The notes beneath the pieces were generated by a model that was not told the DNA's origin, did not search any database, and saw only the letters and a list, made by a program, of their open reading frames with translations. From assembly GCF_000178975.2 (NCBI RefSeq), contig NC_015064.1, positions 3,534,001 through 3,598,000 on the forward strand: a DNA stretch of 64,000 nucleotides, in the 5' to 3' direction. The stretch comes from Granulicella tundricola MP5ACTX9 (GTDB lineage Bacteria; Acidobacteriota; Terriglobia; Terriglobales; Acidobacteriaceae). Positions within the stretch are counted from its first letter, which is position 1. Each line of letters begins with the position of its first letter. Below, piece after piece: positions 56,342 through 64,000 of the stretch. The position numbers were made by a program, and so were the translations under genes.

Positions 56342-58030
56342 CTACGCTGCTCTTTGAGACTCGGCGGATTTCTTGACTTTGACTGACTTCATGGCCGATG
56401 CCTTGACCAGCGAAGAGGGCGAAGACGGCGTCTTCTTCGGCTTGGCTGGCTTGGGAGCGAAGAGGGCTTCGGCTTCGCTCAGTGTGTCGTTTTGACCTTC
56501 GCGAGGAATTTCAAGGTTGTCCGCTAGGACAAGACGCAGGGCGAAGCTAATGAGCTTGTCGTCCGCCGTGTTGGCGAGCGCGGCCAGCACGACCTCATCG
56601 TCACCCTGTTCCGTGTCCTCCTCTCCGCTTGCGAAGTGGTGAGCGACCTCTTCGTGGAGTTGATAAGCCATGTTTTCGACGATCAGACGCAAGAACAGAC
56701 GAAGCTGTTCCTGGCTGAAAGACGTTGGCGCGGTCTCAACGATGCGCTCGAAGGTCGCAGCCCGCGCCTTGCGCAGTTTCTCGCGGCGGGCTTGCTCGGC
56801 TTCGTACTCCTTCTGTTGACGTTCGAACTCGGCCTTGCGCTCGTCTTCCTTGCGCTGTTGTTCTGCCTTGTATTCCGCCATGCGCTGTTCGTGTTCGGCC
56901 TTTCTCTGTGCGGCTTCTTCCTCCGTCTCCTGTTCCGGCGCTTCTGCCATGACCGGGGGCGGCTCCACGTCTTCTTCTTCGGTGTGGTGCGCTTGGTTGG
57001 TATGCACTGGGCATTCGGCGTCAAGGCAGACCGTGACCGTGCGCCCAACGTTCTTGCCAAACACGATGATGGCAGCCTTCGCGCTTGGGCATGGCGGCTC
57101 CGTGTCCGGGTTATCCGGTTCCGCAAGTTCGCGGTACTGATTCTTGTTGAGGGTGCCGGGGCGCTGTTCCTTGGAAGAGCGCCACGCGGTTTCGATCTGC
57201 ACTAACTCAGGCCGCGCTGCAACTTCGCGGTCGATGTGCGCTGTCACCTTGGCTTGAAAGCAGGCACCATCCAAACACTGGTCACCCTGCACGTCCGCAA
57301 ATAGACTCGTGTTGAAGCCGCTGCCACGGGGACAGGCGACGCAAGCCCCGGCCTCTGGTTTCAGGGTCGTGTCTTCGCGGTCAAACGGTGCTTCCGCAAG
57401 GTTGAGGTAGAGATTGGACTGAATCCACGCGCTGAGGTGTTTGGCTGGAAGCAGGTGCGCTTCCTTGTCCTGCCAGTCTTTGCGCCAGCAGTTCTCGAAC
57501 GCATCGGCCTGATGCTCCTGCGGTAGACGGGCGATGAGGTTGGCATGGCTGGCGGTGATGCGCTCCTCCACGAACGCCTCGGCCACCTTGGGAATGAGTT
57601 GCAAGAGACTGAGCCTCGCATAGATGTGACTCGTACTCTTGCCCGACTTCTCGACAAGAGCAGCCACGTCGTAGCCCGGAACGTCGAGCAATCGTTGAAA
57701 GCCCTGCGCCTCCTCGTACGGGTGAATGTCGACACGCTGCGAGTTCTCGACCAATTGCCACTCGACGGCCTCGGCGTCGTTCAGCTCCTTGATGTGGGCG
57801 GGAACGGAGAACTCCTCAGCCAAGAGCGAGGTGCGGTAACGCCTTGCTCCAGCGACCACTTCAAAGCCGTTTTCCTTGGGGCGAACGACGATGGGCTGAA
57901 TCAGGCCGTGATGTTTGATGGAGGCCGCAAGCTCCTCCAACTTGACTTGGTCGAACGTCTGGCGTGGGTTGGTCTTGGACTCGAAAATCTGGTCGATGGC
58001 GATGTATTGAAACGGGCTGCTGTCTTGCAT
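56342..58030 (-). CDS. ParB/Spo0J-like nuclease-domain protein
   Basis: 562 residues from ATG 58030 (AGGAGGG upstream). ParB N-terminal domain: IAIDQIFESKTNPRQTFDQVKLEELAASIKHHGLIQPIVVRPKENG, in two or three parts; then VAGARRYRTSLLAE with the catalytic-box Arg, and an HTH (KSGKSTSHIYARLSLLQL). The middle region has Cys pairs (CVACPRG, CLDGACF, CLDAECP). Long coiled coil rich in Glu/Arg near 430-490. A KorB/ParB-type mobile-element regulator or partition protein; no parA is adjacent. Third gene of a minus-strand operon. Confidence 0.85.
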   Translation of the reverse strand: MQDSSPFQYIAIDQIFESKTNPRQTFDQVKLEELAASIKHHGLIQPIVVRPKENGFEVVAGARRYRTSLLAEEFSVPAHIKELNDAEAVEWQLVENSQRVDIHPYEEAQGFQRLLDVPGYDVAALVEKSGKSTSHIYARLSLLQLIPKVAEAFVEERITASHANLIARLPQEHQADAFENCWRKDWQDKEAHLLPAKHLSAWIQSNLYLNLAEAPFDREDTTLKPEAGACVACPRGSGFNTSLFADVQGDQCLDGACFQAKVTAHIDREVAARPELVQIETAWRSSKEQRPGTLNKNQYRELAEPDNPDTEPPCPSAKAAIIVFGKNVGRTVTVCLDAECPVHTNQAHHTEEEDVEPPPVMAEAPEQETEEEAAQRKAEHEQRMAEYKAEQQRKEDERKAEFERQQKEYEAEQARREKLRKARAATFERIVETAPTSFSQEQLRLFLRLIVENMAYQLHEEVAHHFASGEEDTEQGDDEVVLAALANTADDKLISFALRLVLADNLEIPREGQNDTLSEAEALFAPKPAKPKKTPSSPSSLVKASAMKSVKVKKSAESQRAA

Positions 58031-58116
58031 GAGGGTGCCCTCCTTTGGGCTGTTTAGGTTGGGGTCGTGAAGCGCACACGCTGCCCTGTATCCGCTCCGT
58101 AGGCGGGAAACTTGGG

Positions 58117-58524
58117 TTAGGGGCGCTGCCGCTCGAAAGCTTCTAAAAAGCGCTGTTCTCGAAGGTTCTTGTTCCAAAGCTTGGCGAACTTCTCGTGCTG
58201 GTCGTGGAGTTCAGAGTTGTGGACATACATGCCGCACTGAATGAAACGACTCCATTGCTCGACGGCAACGTAGTCATTGCGCCAGTAGTAGGGGTTAAGG
58301 TGCGCTCCCCCGGCGAGTCCGAGCTCGAAACACATCTCGGGGTCACGCATCGCGTCGCCGTTCTGTTCCCCGTAGTGGCAAACAGAGAGTGCGGGGAGAC
58401 CGCACGGTCCGGACTCGTCCACGGCTTCAATGACTAAGGCCATATAGGGCGGGTTCTCGATGTGCAGATGGAGGCCGTGGTTCCAGCCTCCGGCTGTTTT
58501 GAGGATGCGAAGGATGGTGTCCAT
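58117..58524 (-). CDS. DUF6908-like small hypothetical protein
   Basis: 135 residues: TILRILKTAGGWNHGLHLHIENPPYMALVIEAV, SVCHYGEQNGDAMRDPEMCFEL, AHLNPYYWRNDYVAVEQWSR. It resembles the DUF6908 proteins found between ArdC and ParB-like genes on acidobacterial and other mobile elements, from memory. The ATG at 58524 shares its A with the TGA of the upstream ArdC gene (TGATG). Function unknown. Confidence 0.65.
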   Translation of the reverse strand: MDTILRILKTAGGWNHGLHLHIENPPYMALVIEAVDESGPCGLPALSVCHYGEQNGDAMRDPEMCFELGLAGGAHLNPYYWRNDYVAVEQWSRFIQCGMYVHNSELHDQHEKFAKLWNKNLREQRFLEAFERQRP

Positions 58525-59420
58525 CACGCAGCCTCCTGCAGTTCCGGCTCTTCCTCCTGCTGCTGTGGTGTCTCCTCGCTGGCTACGGCTGGTTCCAAAG
58601 CCCCAAGGATGACGCTGGCGGTCTGCTGAATGACTTCCAAGCTCTCGGCCAAGAGCGAGGCGTTGCCGTGGTAAAGCTGGATGTAGTCAGCGGAAGCGGT
58701 TCTGTTCACGAGGCCAACGGCTTTGCCGACCACAAAGGCCACGGCTTCGGCCTCTGTCTCTCGCACGGTCTTGGTGGTCGCGGTGCGACGTTCGGCCTTA
58801 TGCAACATCTCATGCGCGGTTTCGTGAACGAGGGTCGAAAACTCTTCGGCCTTGCTCTGTCCGGGAAGAATGGCGATGCGTCCGCCGTAGCTCATGCCGA
58901 GCGCGGGGGCAATCTTCGGGTTGTAGACAAGCTGGATGCCCTGGCCCTTGATGAAAGCGGCAAGGCGCTCAATGTTCTCGCCGGGGTCGCCAGAAACTTC
59001 GTGCATCGCCGGAAGGTCAACACCGTTGGTCTGCGAGATATCGAAGACGTATGCATTACGGAATCCAACCAGTACACGCTCATTCTGTTTGGTGATGTCC
59101 TTCTGGGCTTCCTCGCCCTTCTTGCGGCGAACGCCGACGATGGGGGCAAGAATGCGGATGCCCTTGGCTCCTGCGTTGACGCTGCGGCCAAGGTTTTTCC
59201 ATGCCCAGAAACCAGCCACGCGTGTCGCGGTAGGCATCTGCCGCGCGATCTCCAGAACGTTGCCGAAGCTGTAGCTGTGGAAACGGCTCATGGCGGTGAG
59301 GTAATCGGTGAGGGCTTCGGAGTGTCCTGCCTCTAACTGCTCATTCAAGAGCTTGACGTTGGCGGCGATGAGTTCCTGCTTGGTGGTGGGCTTCTTGCTG
59401 TCGATGGCGGTGGTGGTCAT
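58524..59420 (-). CDS. ArdC-type antirestriction / ssDNA-binding protein
   Basis: 298 residues. N-terminal ArdC-N pattern (ELIAANVKLLNEQLE, YSFGNVLEIARQMP, VAGFWAWKNLGRSVNAGAKGIRILAPIVG) followed by a zinc metalloprotease domain with HETAH at 189-193 (FSTLVHETAHEMLH) and a Glu in ETEAEAVAFVVG. ArdC proteins protect incoming plasmid or conjugative DNA. The Pro/Gln/Glu-rich tail (PQQQEEEPELQEAA) is low complexity. First gene of the operon ArdC-DUF6908-ParB; ATG at 59420 has GGAGA upstream. Confidence 0.85.
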   Translation of the reverse strand: MTTTAIDSKKPTTKQELIAANVKLLNEQLEAGHSEALTDYLTAMSRFHSYSFGNVLEIARQMPTATRVAGFWAWKNLGRSVNAGAKGIRILAPIVGVRRKKGEEAQKDITKQNERVLVGFRNAYVFDISQTNGVDLPAMHEVSGDPGENIERLAAFIKGQGIQLVYNPKIAPALGMSYGGRIAILPGQSKAEEFSTLVHETAHEMLHKAERRTATTKTVRETEAEAVAFVVGKAVGLVNRTASADYIQLYHGNASLLAESLEVIQQTASVILGALEPAVASEETPQQQEEEPELQEAA

Positions 59421-60151
59421 GGTGTCTCTCCTTTGCGGTTGCTGTTGCCGTTGCAGGTCCGCGTTGAAACGCGGCATGTACATGCCGAACGCCACCTGGC
59501 GAAGGCGGGGGTAGCAAGGCGCAAGGGGAGGGGTATCTCCCATCCTTGGAGGGGAGCCAAAGGCGGAACGGAAAGGACGAGCGGAGCGAAGGTCTGCACA
59601 AGCGCAGCGCGGAAGACTGGGGAAACCCCTTGCGCCGCGCGATTGGGGCAGAGCCCCTTAGCGAGGTTTGGTTACCGCATCCGTGCGCGCCAGCGCACAA
59701 GACATGTCAGGGTGGGCGTTGCGGGCGGGAACGGCCCGCTGAGGAGGGTGGCGGAGGACGCGTCAGCGGCTAGAGACAGGGAGGACACCTCCTCCCACAG
59801 AGGAAGATCGTCACTGCGTTTTGATACATCCAGATGCTCCGCAAAGCGAGCTATGTATCACCTCTACGAAGCGAGTGGCGACTACCCCGATGTGGTGTTT
59901 TGAAGCGCCTAGACGAAAAATGTGGGAACACATGCGGAAAAGCATTGTCCTCGTCTCAGGCGGGAAAGATTTGGGTGATCCGCGAGCCATCAACTTGCTT
60001 CGCACCTAGCCCTTTGAACTTTGGGAACGTCGGGTGGCGCGGGGTGTTCGAGATGTTGCGATTGCGTTTTGCTGGTTGAGGACTTCTATCAAATCCGGTA
60101 AGAGGCTGCTCGGCGGAGACCGCCCGCGGCTGGGATCACATTGCTGACGCG
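59421..60151. other. Noncoding leader of the ArdC operon and unassigned sequence
   Basis: 730 bp with no gene I can support. The 59430-59780 part is GC-rich and hairpin-prone (for example GGGGAAACCCC, CCCGCTGAGGAGGG, GGAGGACACCTCC), upstream of ArdC, consistent with a structured 5' leader, replication or transfer origin, or small RNA. Short frames (59546, 59811, 59834) do not look like proteins. Confidence 0.4.
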
Positions 60152-60424
60152 ATGAAAATGCACGGCCGTAAGATTCGCTACATTAGCGTCGATGTCGTCC
60201 GCCAGAGGACTTCGAAACGCGACGTGGAGATCCCGCGACTTTCTTCGACCTATAGGAGCGTCGAGCTCGCGCTGGAGAATCTCGATTCGTTGCTAGATGA
60301 CGGAATCATGCCGGAGGTAAGCGCCATCGGAACCGTGAAGGATGGGTACGGGGTCCAAGCCGTTCAGAACCTTGCAAATCCCTTGCTTGAAACCGACGCG
60401 AAGTTAATGACGACGAGATCCTAA
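60152..60424 (+). CDS. Hypothetical small protein, doubtful
   Basis: 90 residues: RKIRYISVDVVRQRTSKRDVEIPRLSSTYRSVELALENLDSLLDDG. Slightly basic, mixed helix/strand, no known domain. An unrecognised but plausible small ORF; alone on this strand. No clear ribosome site. Confidence 0.35.
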   Translation: MKMHGRKIRYISVDVVRQRTSKRDVEIPRLSSTYRSVELALENLDSLLDDGIMPEVSAIGTVKDGYGVQAVQNLANPLLETDAKLMTTRS

Positions 60425-60544
60425 GGTCCCATCGGACAGCCTTGAGCAGGAACAGACACGAAGAAACACCTTTGTGCACGCATCAAGTCGAGGCATGCAT
60501 TCTCATTAGGCAGTGAGCACGCATTGAAGAAAAGGAGGAGTGGG

Positions 60545-61624
60545 TTGGCACTCAGCATAGCGATCGTCGGGGCCGGGGGAGCCGTCGGTTCCGCCCTACT
60601 CATGCACCTGCTGAAGAGTTCGACTCTGCAGGCAGGTGACGAAGTAGTTCTCCTCGGTCGTGGCACACCGGAAAGCAGCGGACGACTCTTTGCGATCCGC
60701 ATGGATCTGCTAGATGCCTTCGACGAGTCTGCGATTCGTATATCAGTTTGCGAATCGATCGGAGACTTAAAGGCTGATGTTGTTATCATCGCTGCCGGCT
60801 ACACCATTTCCCCTTCGCGTCGGACACGGCGAGACCTCGCCGCATCCAATCAGCCGCTCTTCCAGTCTTTAGCTGCGAAGCTAAGCCGAACTGTTCCCAA
60901 CGCCTTATTCCTAATTGTCAGCAATCCTGTTGAGTTAGCGGTCGGGATCTTTGCAGCGCACATGGAACCGCAGCGAGTCATCGGAATCGGAGCGCAACAA
61001 GATTCGTTGCGCTTTGCTCGGGCGATTGCGTCCCAAATTGGAGTGCATCGTTCCAAGGTGAGGGCCAGTGTTCTAGGTGAACATGGCCAGGCAATGGTTC
61101 CCTTGTGGAGTTCCGTTCATCTGACTCTGGACGAGCCGGAGACCGCATCGCGGCTAGCTGCACTCATAGAACGCTTCGAGAACAGCGACACGCGAAGCGA
61201 GGTCAATCGAACTCGAGACACACTCGAAAGCCTTCTGGCCGACCACCAGCTCGCGGCAGCTTATGAAGTCATGGAGCACGTATCACCTAGTACCCGAATC
61301 ATGCTCGAGCCGTTCATCACGCATTCACAAATACATTCAACTCCAAACGCTACCGCAAACGCGACTCTAGAGATTCTCGGCGCTGCGCTTATGGCAGATG
61401 GGCGTCGAGTGCACGGTCAAGTGCAACTGCATGGTCAGTTCCAAGGTATTAAGGGAGTCTGCGGAGTTCCTCTTGAAGTGCGACTTACAGGTTGGCAAGT
61501 GAGTTCGCAGTTGCGGCTCACCGCCTCCGAAATTGCCGATCTACACGCGGCCGCTGAGGCGATTGAAGTGGCAATACAGGAATCTAGAAAGACAGAGTGC
61601 GAACTTCTCACTCACAAACGGTAA
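60545..61624 (+). CDS. Malate/lactate dehydrogenase-like oxidoreductase
   Basis: 359 residues from a TTG at 60545 chosen because AGGAGG sits six bases upstream. NAD-binding Rossmann start ALSIAIVGAGGAVGSALL (GAGGAVG at 9-15), then LLGRGT, IIAAGYTISPSRRTRRDLAASN, VSNPVE and the substrate His in VLGEHGQAMVPLW, the LDH/MDH catalytic motif. It is longer (about 45 extra residues) than usual LDH/MDH. Substrate may not be malate. The condensation-type gene starts 3 bp after the stop, suggesting a two-gene pathway. Confidence 0.75.
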   Translation: MALSIAIVGAGGAVGSALLMHLLKSSTLQAGDEVVLLGRGTPESSGRLFAIRMDLLDAFDESAIRISVCESIGDLKADVVIIAAGYTISPSRRTRRDLAASNQPLFQSLAAKLSRTVPNALFLIVSNPVELAVGIFAAHMEPQRVIGIGAQQDSLRFARAIASQIGVHRSKVRASVLGEHGQAMVPLWSSVHLTLDEPETASRLAALIERFENSDTRSEVNRTRDTLESLLADHQLAAAYEVMEHVSPSTRIMLEPFITHSQIHSTPNATANATLEILGAALMADGRRVHGQVQLHGQFQGIKGVCGVPLEVRLTGWQVSSQLRLTASEIADLHAAAEAIEVAIQESRKTECELLTHKR

Positions 61625-61627
61625 ACA

Positions 61628-62884
61628 GTGAAAAAGAACTCATCGAAGAATTCTATTCCGGTGCGCCTCTTGGGGTGCATGGAGGAATACGTTTGGCTGC
61701 TTGAGCAGCATTCAACTCGTATGGCAATCGTCTGCGCCGAGGTTGAAGGCTCAACCACTCTAGCGGATTGGCAGCACGCGCTGCGGTTGTTAGAAATGAA
61801 GTACGATGTCCTCTCCACGCGCGTTAAGGCATCGGACGGCGTTCGGCCCTTCTTTTGCAAAGCTGAGGCCGAAGGTATCCCCTTGCATCACCGGCCACTG
61901 ACACCGACGTCAGACATTTTGACGGAGTGCAGGGAAGTTATGAAGACGGGTTTCGGGGACGGCGGCGGGCCCCCTCTGCGCGTGACACTGCTTCTCGGAG
62001 CAAACAGGGCCGCAGCCATATTCTCCGGGCACCACGCCTTCTTCGATGGCATCGGTTTGATGAACCTGATCCGAGACACTCTCTCATTTCTTACGACTAA
62101 CAATGAACCCTCCACACAAGAGCAGAGCCCTTCTGTGGATATGCTCGTCGGTCTTGATGTAGGTTCCGACTTCCTACCTCGAAACGACGGGAGTACCGAG
62201 TCCAGAACCGCCCCCTCAGATGTGAAGTCAGCTTCTGTTACTTCAGACGTACCCCAGATAGGGCGAATCGAGCTCTCCACTGAGCTTACGAGAGCGATAG
62301 TGGTGCGAGCTCGCGAGCATGACACCACCGCAAACGGAGTGATCATGGCATCCGCCCTCTCGGTAGGACGGGCCATAGGAGAGCCGTGGATGAAGAACAA
62401 CGTGACATGCGTTGTACCGGTGAATGTTCGCCCCCTGTTCCATCGAGAACAAGCCGAGGGTATCGTTTTCGGGCAAAAGCGATTTGTCTTTAACCTGCTG
62501 CGGCCGCCTGAATTTTGGGACATCGCTCGCTCCGTCAGTACGGGGGTAAAAGAAGTTCGAACACGAGCCGGTCTCTTGGCAAACCTCCAGCCTCTTCATG
62601 ACTTTCTAGCGAGTCAGCGGACTGTTGAGGAAGCCGTAGCTCTTGCAAGCGCTCACACCCACGACCTGATGATTTCCAACTTTGGAACTTTCGAGGAACC
62701 TACCCAGTTCGGACAAGTTCGGCTGCGATCGTTGATCCCGGTAGTCAATAGCGGCGACGAGAACACGCAAACGCTCATGGTCGCAACAACTGCGGATATC
62801 ATGACCATCGTTCTGGTGAGCCCGAACCCACTTCCAGGGTATCTCGAGAACCTGCAGTCGCATTTGATAAAGACGTGTTTGTAG
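61628..62884 (+). CDS. Condensation/PapA-type acyltransferase
   Basis: 418 residues. The HHxxxDG motif occurs as IFSGHHAFFDGIG (H135-H136 to D140-G141), with the later PVNVRPLF-type segment, as in CoA-dependent acyltransferases, alcohol acetyltransferases and NRPS condensation domains. Probably forms an ester or amide from an acyl-CoA or carrier-bound acyl. It uses a GTG start at 61628. Coupled to the dehydrogenase-like gene upstream; a small secondary-metabolite pathway is inferred. Confidence 0.7.
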   Translation: MKKNSSKNSIPVRLLGCMEEYVWLLEQHSTRMAIVCAEVEGSTTLADWQHALRLLEMKYDVLSTRVKASDGVRPFFCKAEAEGIPLHHRPLTPTSDILTECREVMKTGFGDGGGPPLRVTLLLGANRAAAIFSGHHAFFDGIGLMNLIRDTLSFLTTNNEPSTQEQSPSVDMLVGLDVGSDFLPRNDGSTESRTAPSDVKSASVTSDVPQIGRIELSTELTRAIVVRAREHDTTANGVIMASALSVGRAIGEPWMKNNVTCVVPVNVRPLFHREQAEGIVFGQKRFVFNLLRPPEFWDIARSVSTGVKEVRTRAGLLANLQPLHDFLASQRTVEEAVALASAHTHDLMISNFGTFEEPTQFGQVRLRSLIPVVNSGDENTQTLMVATTADIMTIVLVSPNPLPGYLENLQSHLIKTCL

Positions 62885-63082
62885 CTTCGCTAGCACGCAC
62901 GTATCAAGGTCCGACCGCTCGAAGTTTTCCGGTTCACTTCTGAAGGTGATGTGAATATTCTGCTGGCCTAAGTGTTCCTACGGCTAGTCCTAACAAGTAA
63001 GGGGAGAAAGCAGCATGAGTTCAGGTATTCGAGCGGTAATTGATCAAACGTATGGCGCAAGGAAAGCAAGGGCGGTAGCTGA

Positions 63083-64000
63083 ATGACGATCCGATCCCTT
63101 GCACTGTACGCTTGCATCGCCGCTATTCCATGTGTTTCGCTGGCACAGCAGCAGCACCACCATAGCGGCGAAGGCATTTCGCAAGAAGCTCTAGTGAAAG
63201 TCGGTACGGTTCACTTTCCGATCTCATGCAGCGCGCATGTTCAGATTCCGTTTGAACGTGGTGTCGCTATGCTTCACTCCTTCTGGTACGAAGAGGCTCG
63301 GAAGCAGTTTGCTGCTGTAGCCTCCTCGGATCCCTCCTGCGCCATGGCACAATGGGGTCTTGCTATGACCGAATGGCGCCCGTTTTGGGACGGCATGCCC
63401 GAGGAAAGGCGGAAGGCTGGTATCGAAGAGATTGACAAAGCGGCATCGCTTGACCCCAAGACCGACCGTGAACGCCGCTACATCGCCGCATTACGCGATT
63501 ATTTGCATTCGGACCCCACGCAAAACGTTGTCGCTGTCCGCAAATATGCGGACGCTATGGGCGAACTTCACACAGCGGATCCGAGCGACGTGGAAGCGTT
63601 TGCTTTTTACGGTCTGGGTCTCTCGGCAGCGGCCTCCCTGGATCCAAAGGATCCAATTGCTTCCGATCGCGAGGCCTTGGCCGTACTAATGCCGGGATTC
63701 AAAGCACACCCCGACCACCCCGGATTCGCACACTACATCATTCATACCTGCGATAACCCTCAACTTGCCCGGGAGGCGCTGCCCGCTGCCGAGAAGTATG
63801 CGGCAATCGCTCCCGCATCGGCACATGCCCTCCACATGCCTGGCCATATTTTCGCGCGGCTCGGTATGTGGAAGGAAGACATCGCGGTCAATCGCGCTTC
63901 AGTACGAGCTTCTGAACTGGCCGCGAAAGAGCACCTCGATGGAGTCTCCCATGAGATGCACGCGTATGAGTTCTTGCTTTATGCCTATCTGCAAGAGGGC
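63083..64000 (+). CDS. Secreted TPR-like protein, cut by window end
   Basis: First 306 codons; continues beyond 64000. Signal peptide MTIRSLALYACIAAIPCVSLAQ, then a His-rich stretch and SCSAHVQIPFERGVAMLHSFWYEEARKQFAAVA, with helical TPR-like pattern, and HPDHPGFAHYIIHTCDNPQLA plus LPAAEKYAAIAPASAHALHMPGHIFARLG, a conserved pattern I associate with acidobacterial secreted proteins. ATG at 63083. Function unknown. Confidence 0.7.
   Translation, partial: MTIRSLALYACIAAIPCVSLAQQQHHHSGEGISQEALVKVGTVHFPISCSAHVQIPFERGVAMLHSFWYEEARKQFAAVASSDPSCAMAQWGLAMTEWRPFWDGMPEERRKAGIEEIDKAASLDPKTDRERRYIAALRDYLHSDPTQNVVAVRKYADAMGELHTADPSDVEAFAFYGLGLSAAASLDPKDPIASDREALAVLMPGFKAHPDHPGFAHYIIHTCDNPQLAREALPAAEKYAAIAPASAHALHMPGHIFARLGMWKEDIAVNRASVRASELAAKEHLDGVSHEMHAYEFLLYAYLQEG

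Noticed and set aside
1-64000. CRISPR array or cas genes
   Set aside because: No regularly spaced repeats of 25-40 bp with unique spacers, and no Cas motifs.

Overview
The window looks like chromosomal DNA of an acidobacterium, probably class Terriglobia (Granulicella/Edaphobacter/Terriglobus type). This is inferred from family content: two secreted VWFA-related proteins of the kind abundant in Acidobacteria, a PL10 pectate lyase, a carboxypeptidase-regulatory-like secreted protein, high GC, and a long overlapping his operon. No species assignment is possible from the sequence alone.

Core half (1 to about 40.4 kb). Ribosomal and translation genes rplM-rpsI-rpsB-tsf come first. A low-GC, twice-frameshifted HEPN-type gene follows. 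Next is a histidine operon (hisI-G-D-C-B-H-[lipoyl-like ORF]-F-A) whose leader encodes a 27-residue peptide with seven His codons, followed by a perfect terminator hairpin; this reads as classical his attenuation. After that come divergent VWFA genes, a DMT transporter, tatA-ppk2, an outer-membrane beta-barrel gene, glgC, several small membrane or hypothetical genes, a glycine cleavage operon (gcvT-H-PA-two small ORFs-PB), the pectate lyase, a DUF2911 gene, tRNA-Arg(CCG), an extremely acidic protein, selO, an alkyltransferase-like gene, an EmrAB-TolC-type efflux operon with a divergent LysR regulator, and a secreted prolyl oligopeptidase.

Accessory half (about 40.5 to 64 kb). It opens with a decayed DUF2924 plus large serine recombinase pair. 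A 45-bp 3' fragment of a tRNA-Ala(GGC) gene follows, which looks like an attachment-site scar. Cargo after it: a DUF433/DUF5615 toxin-antitoxin pair; a two-gene short prokaryotic Argonaute operon; a graveyard of TetR, AhpD-like and NIPSNAP fragments; a cluster of two divergent FRG-domain genes and a HExxH peptidase; an ArdC-DUF6908-ParB-like operon typical of plasmids and integrative elements; a malate/lactate-dehydrogenase-like plus condensation-type acyltransferase pair; and a secreted TPR-like protein cut by the window end.

The most notable system is the Argonaute operon. The upstream gene was a 933-residue fusion of a SIR2 NADase-type domain, a RecG C-terminal/DHS-like ATPase-type domain and a probable APAZ domain, overlapping by 17 bp a catalytically dead short pAgo. 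An ISL3-family element of 1,725 bp (21-bp perfect terminal inverted repeats, 8-bp target duplication) sits exactly inside the SIR2 domain. Removing the element and one duplication copy restores the reading frame perfectly, so the insertion looks recent. It probably disarmed the effector while leaving the rest of the operon intact.
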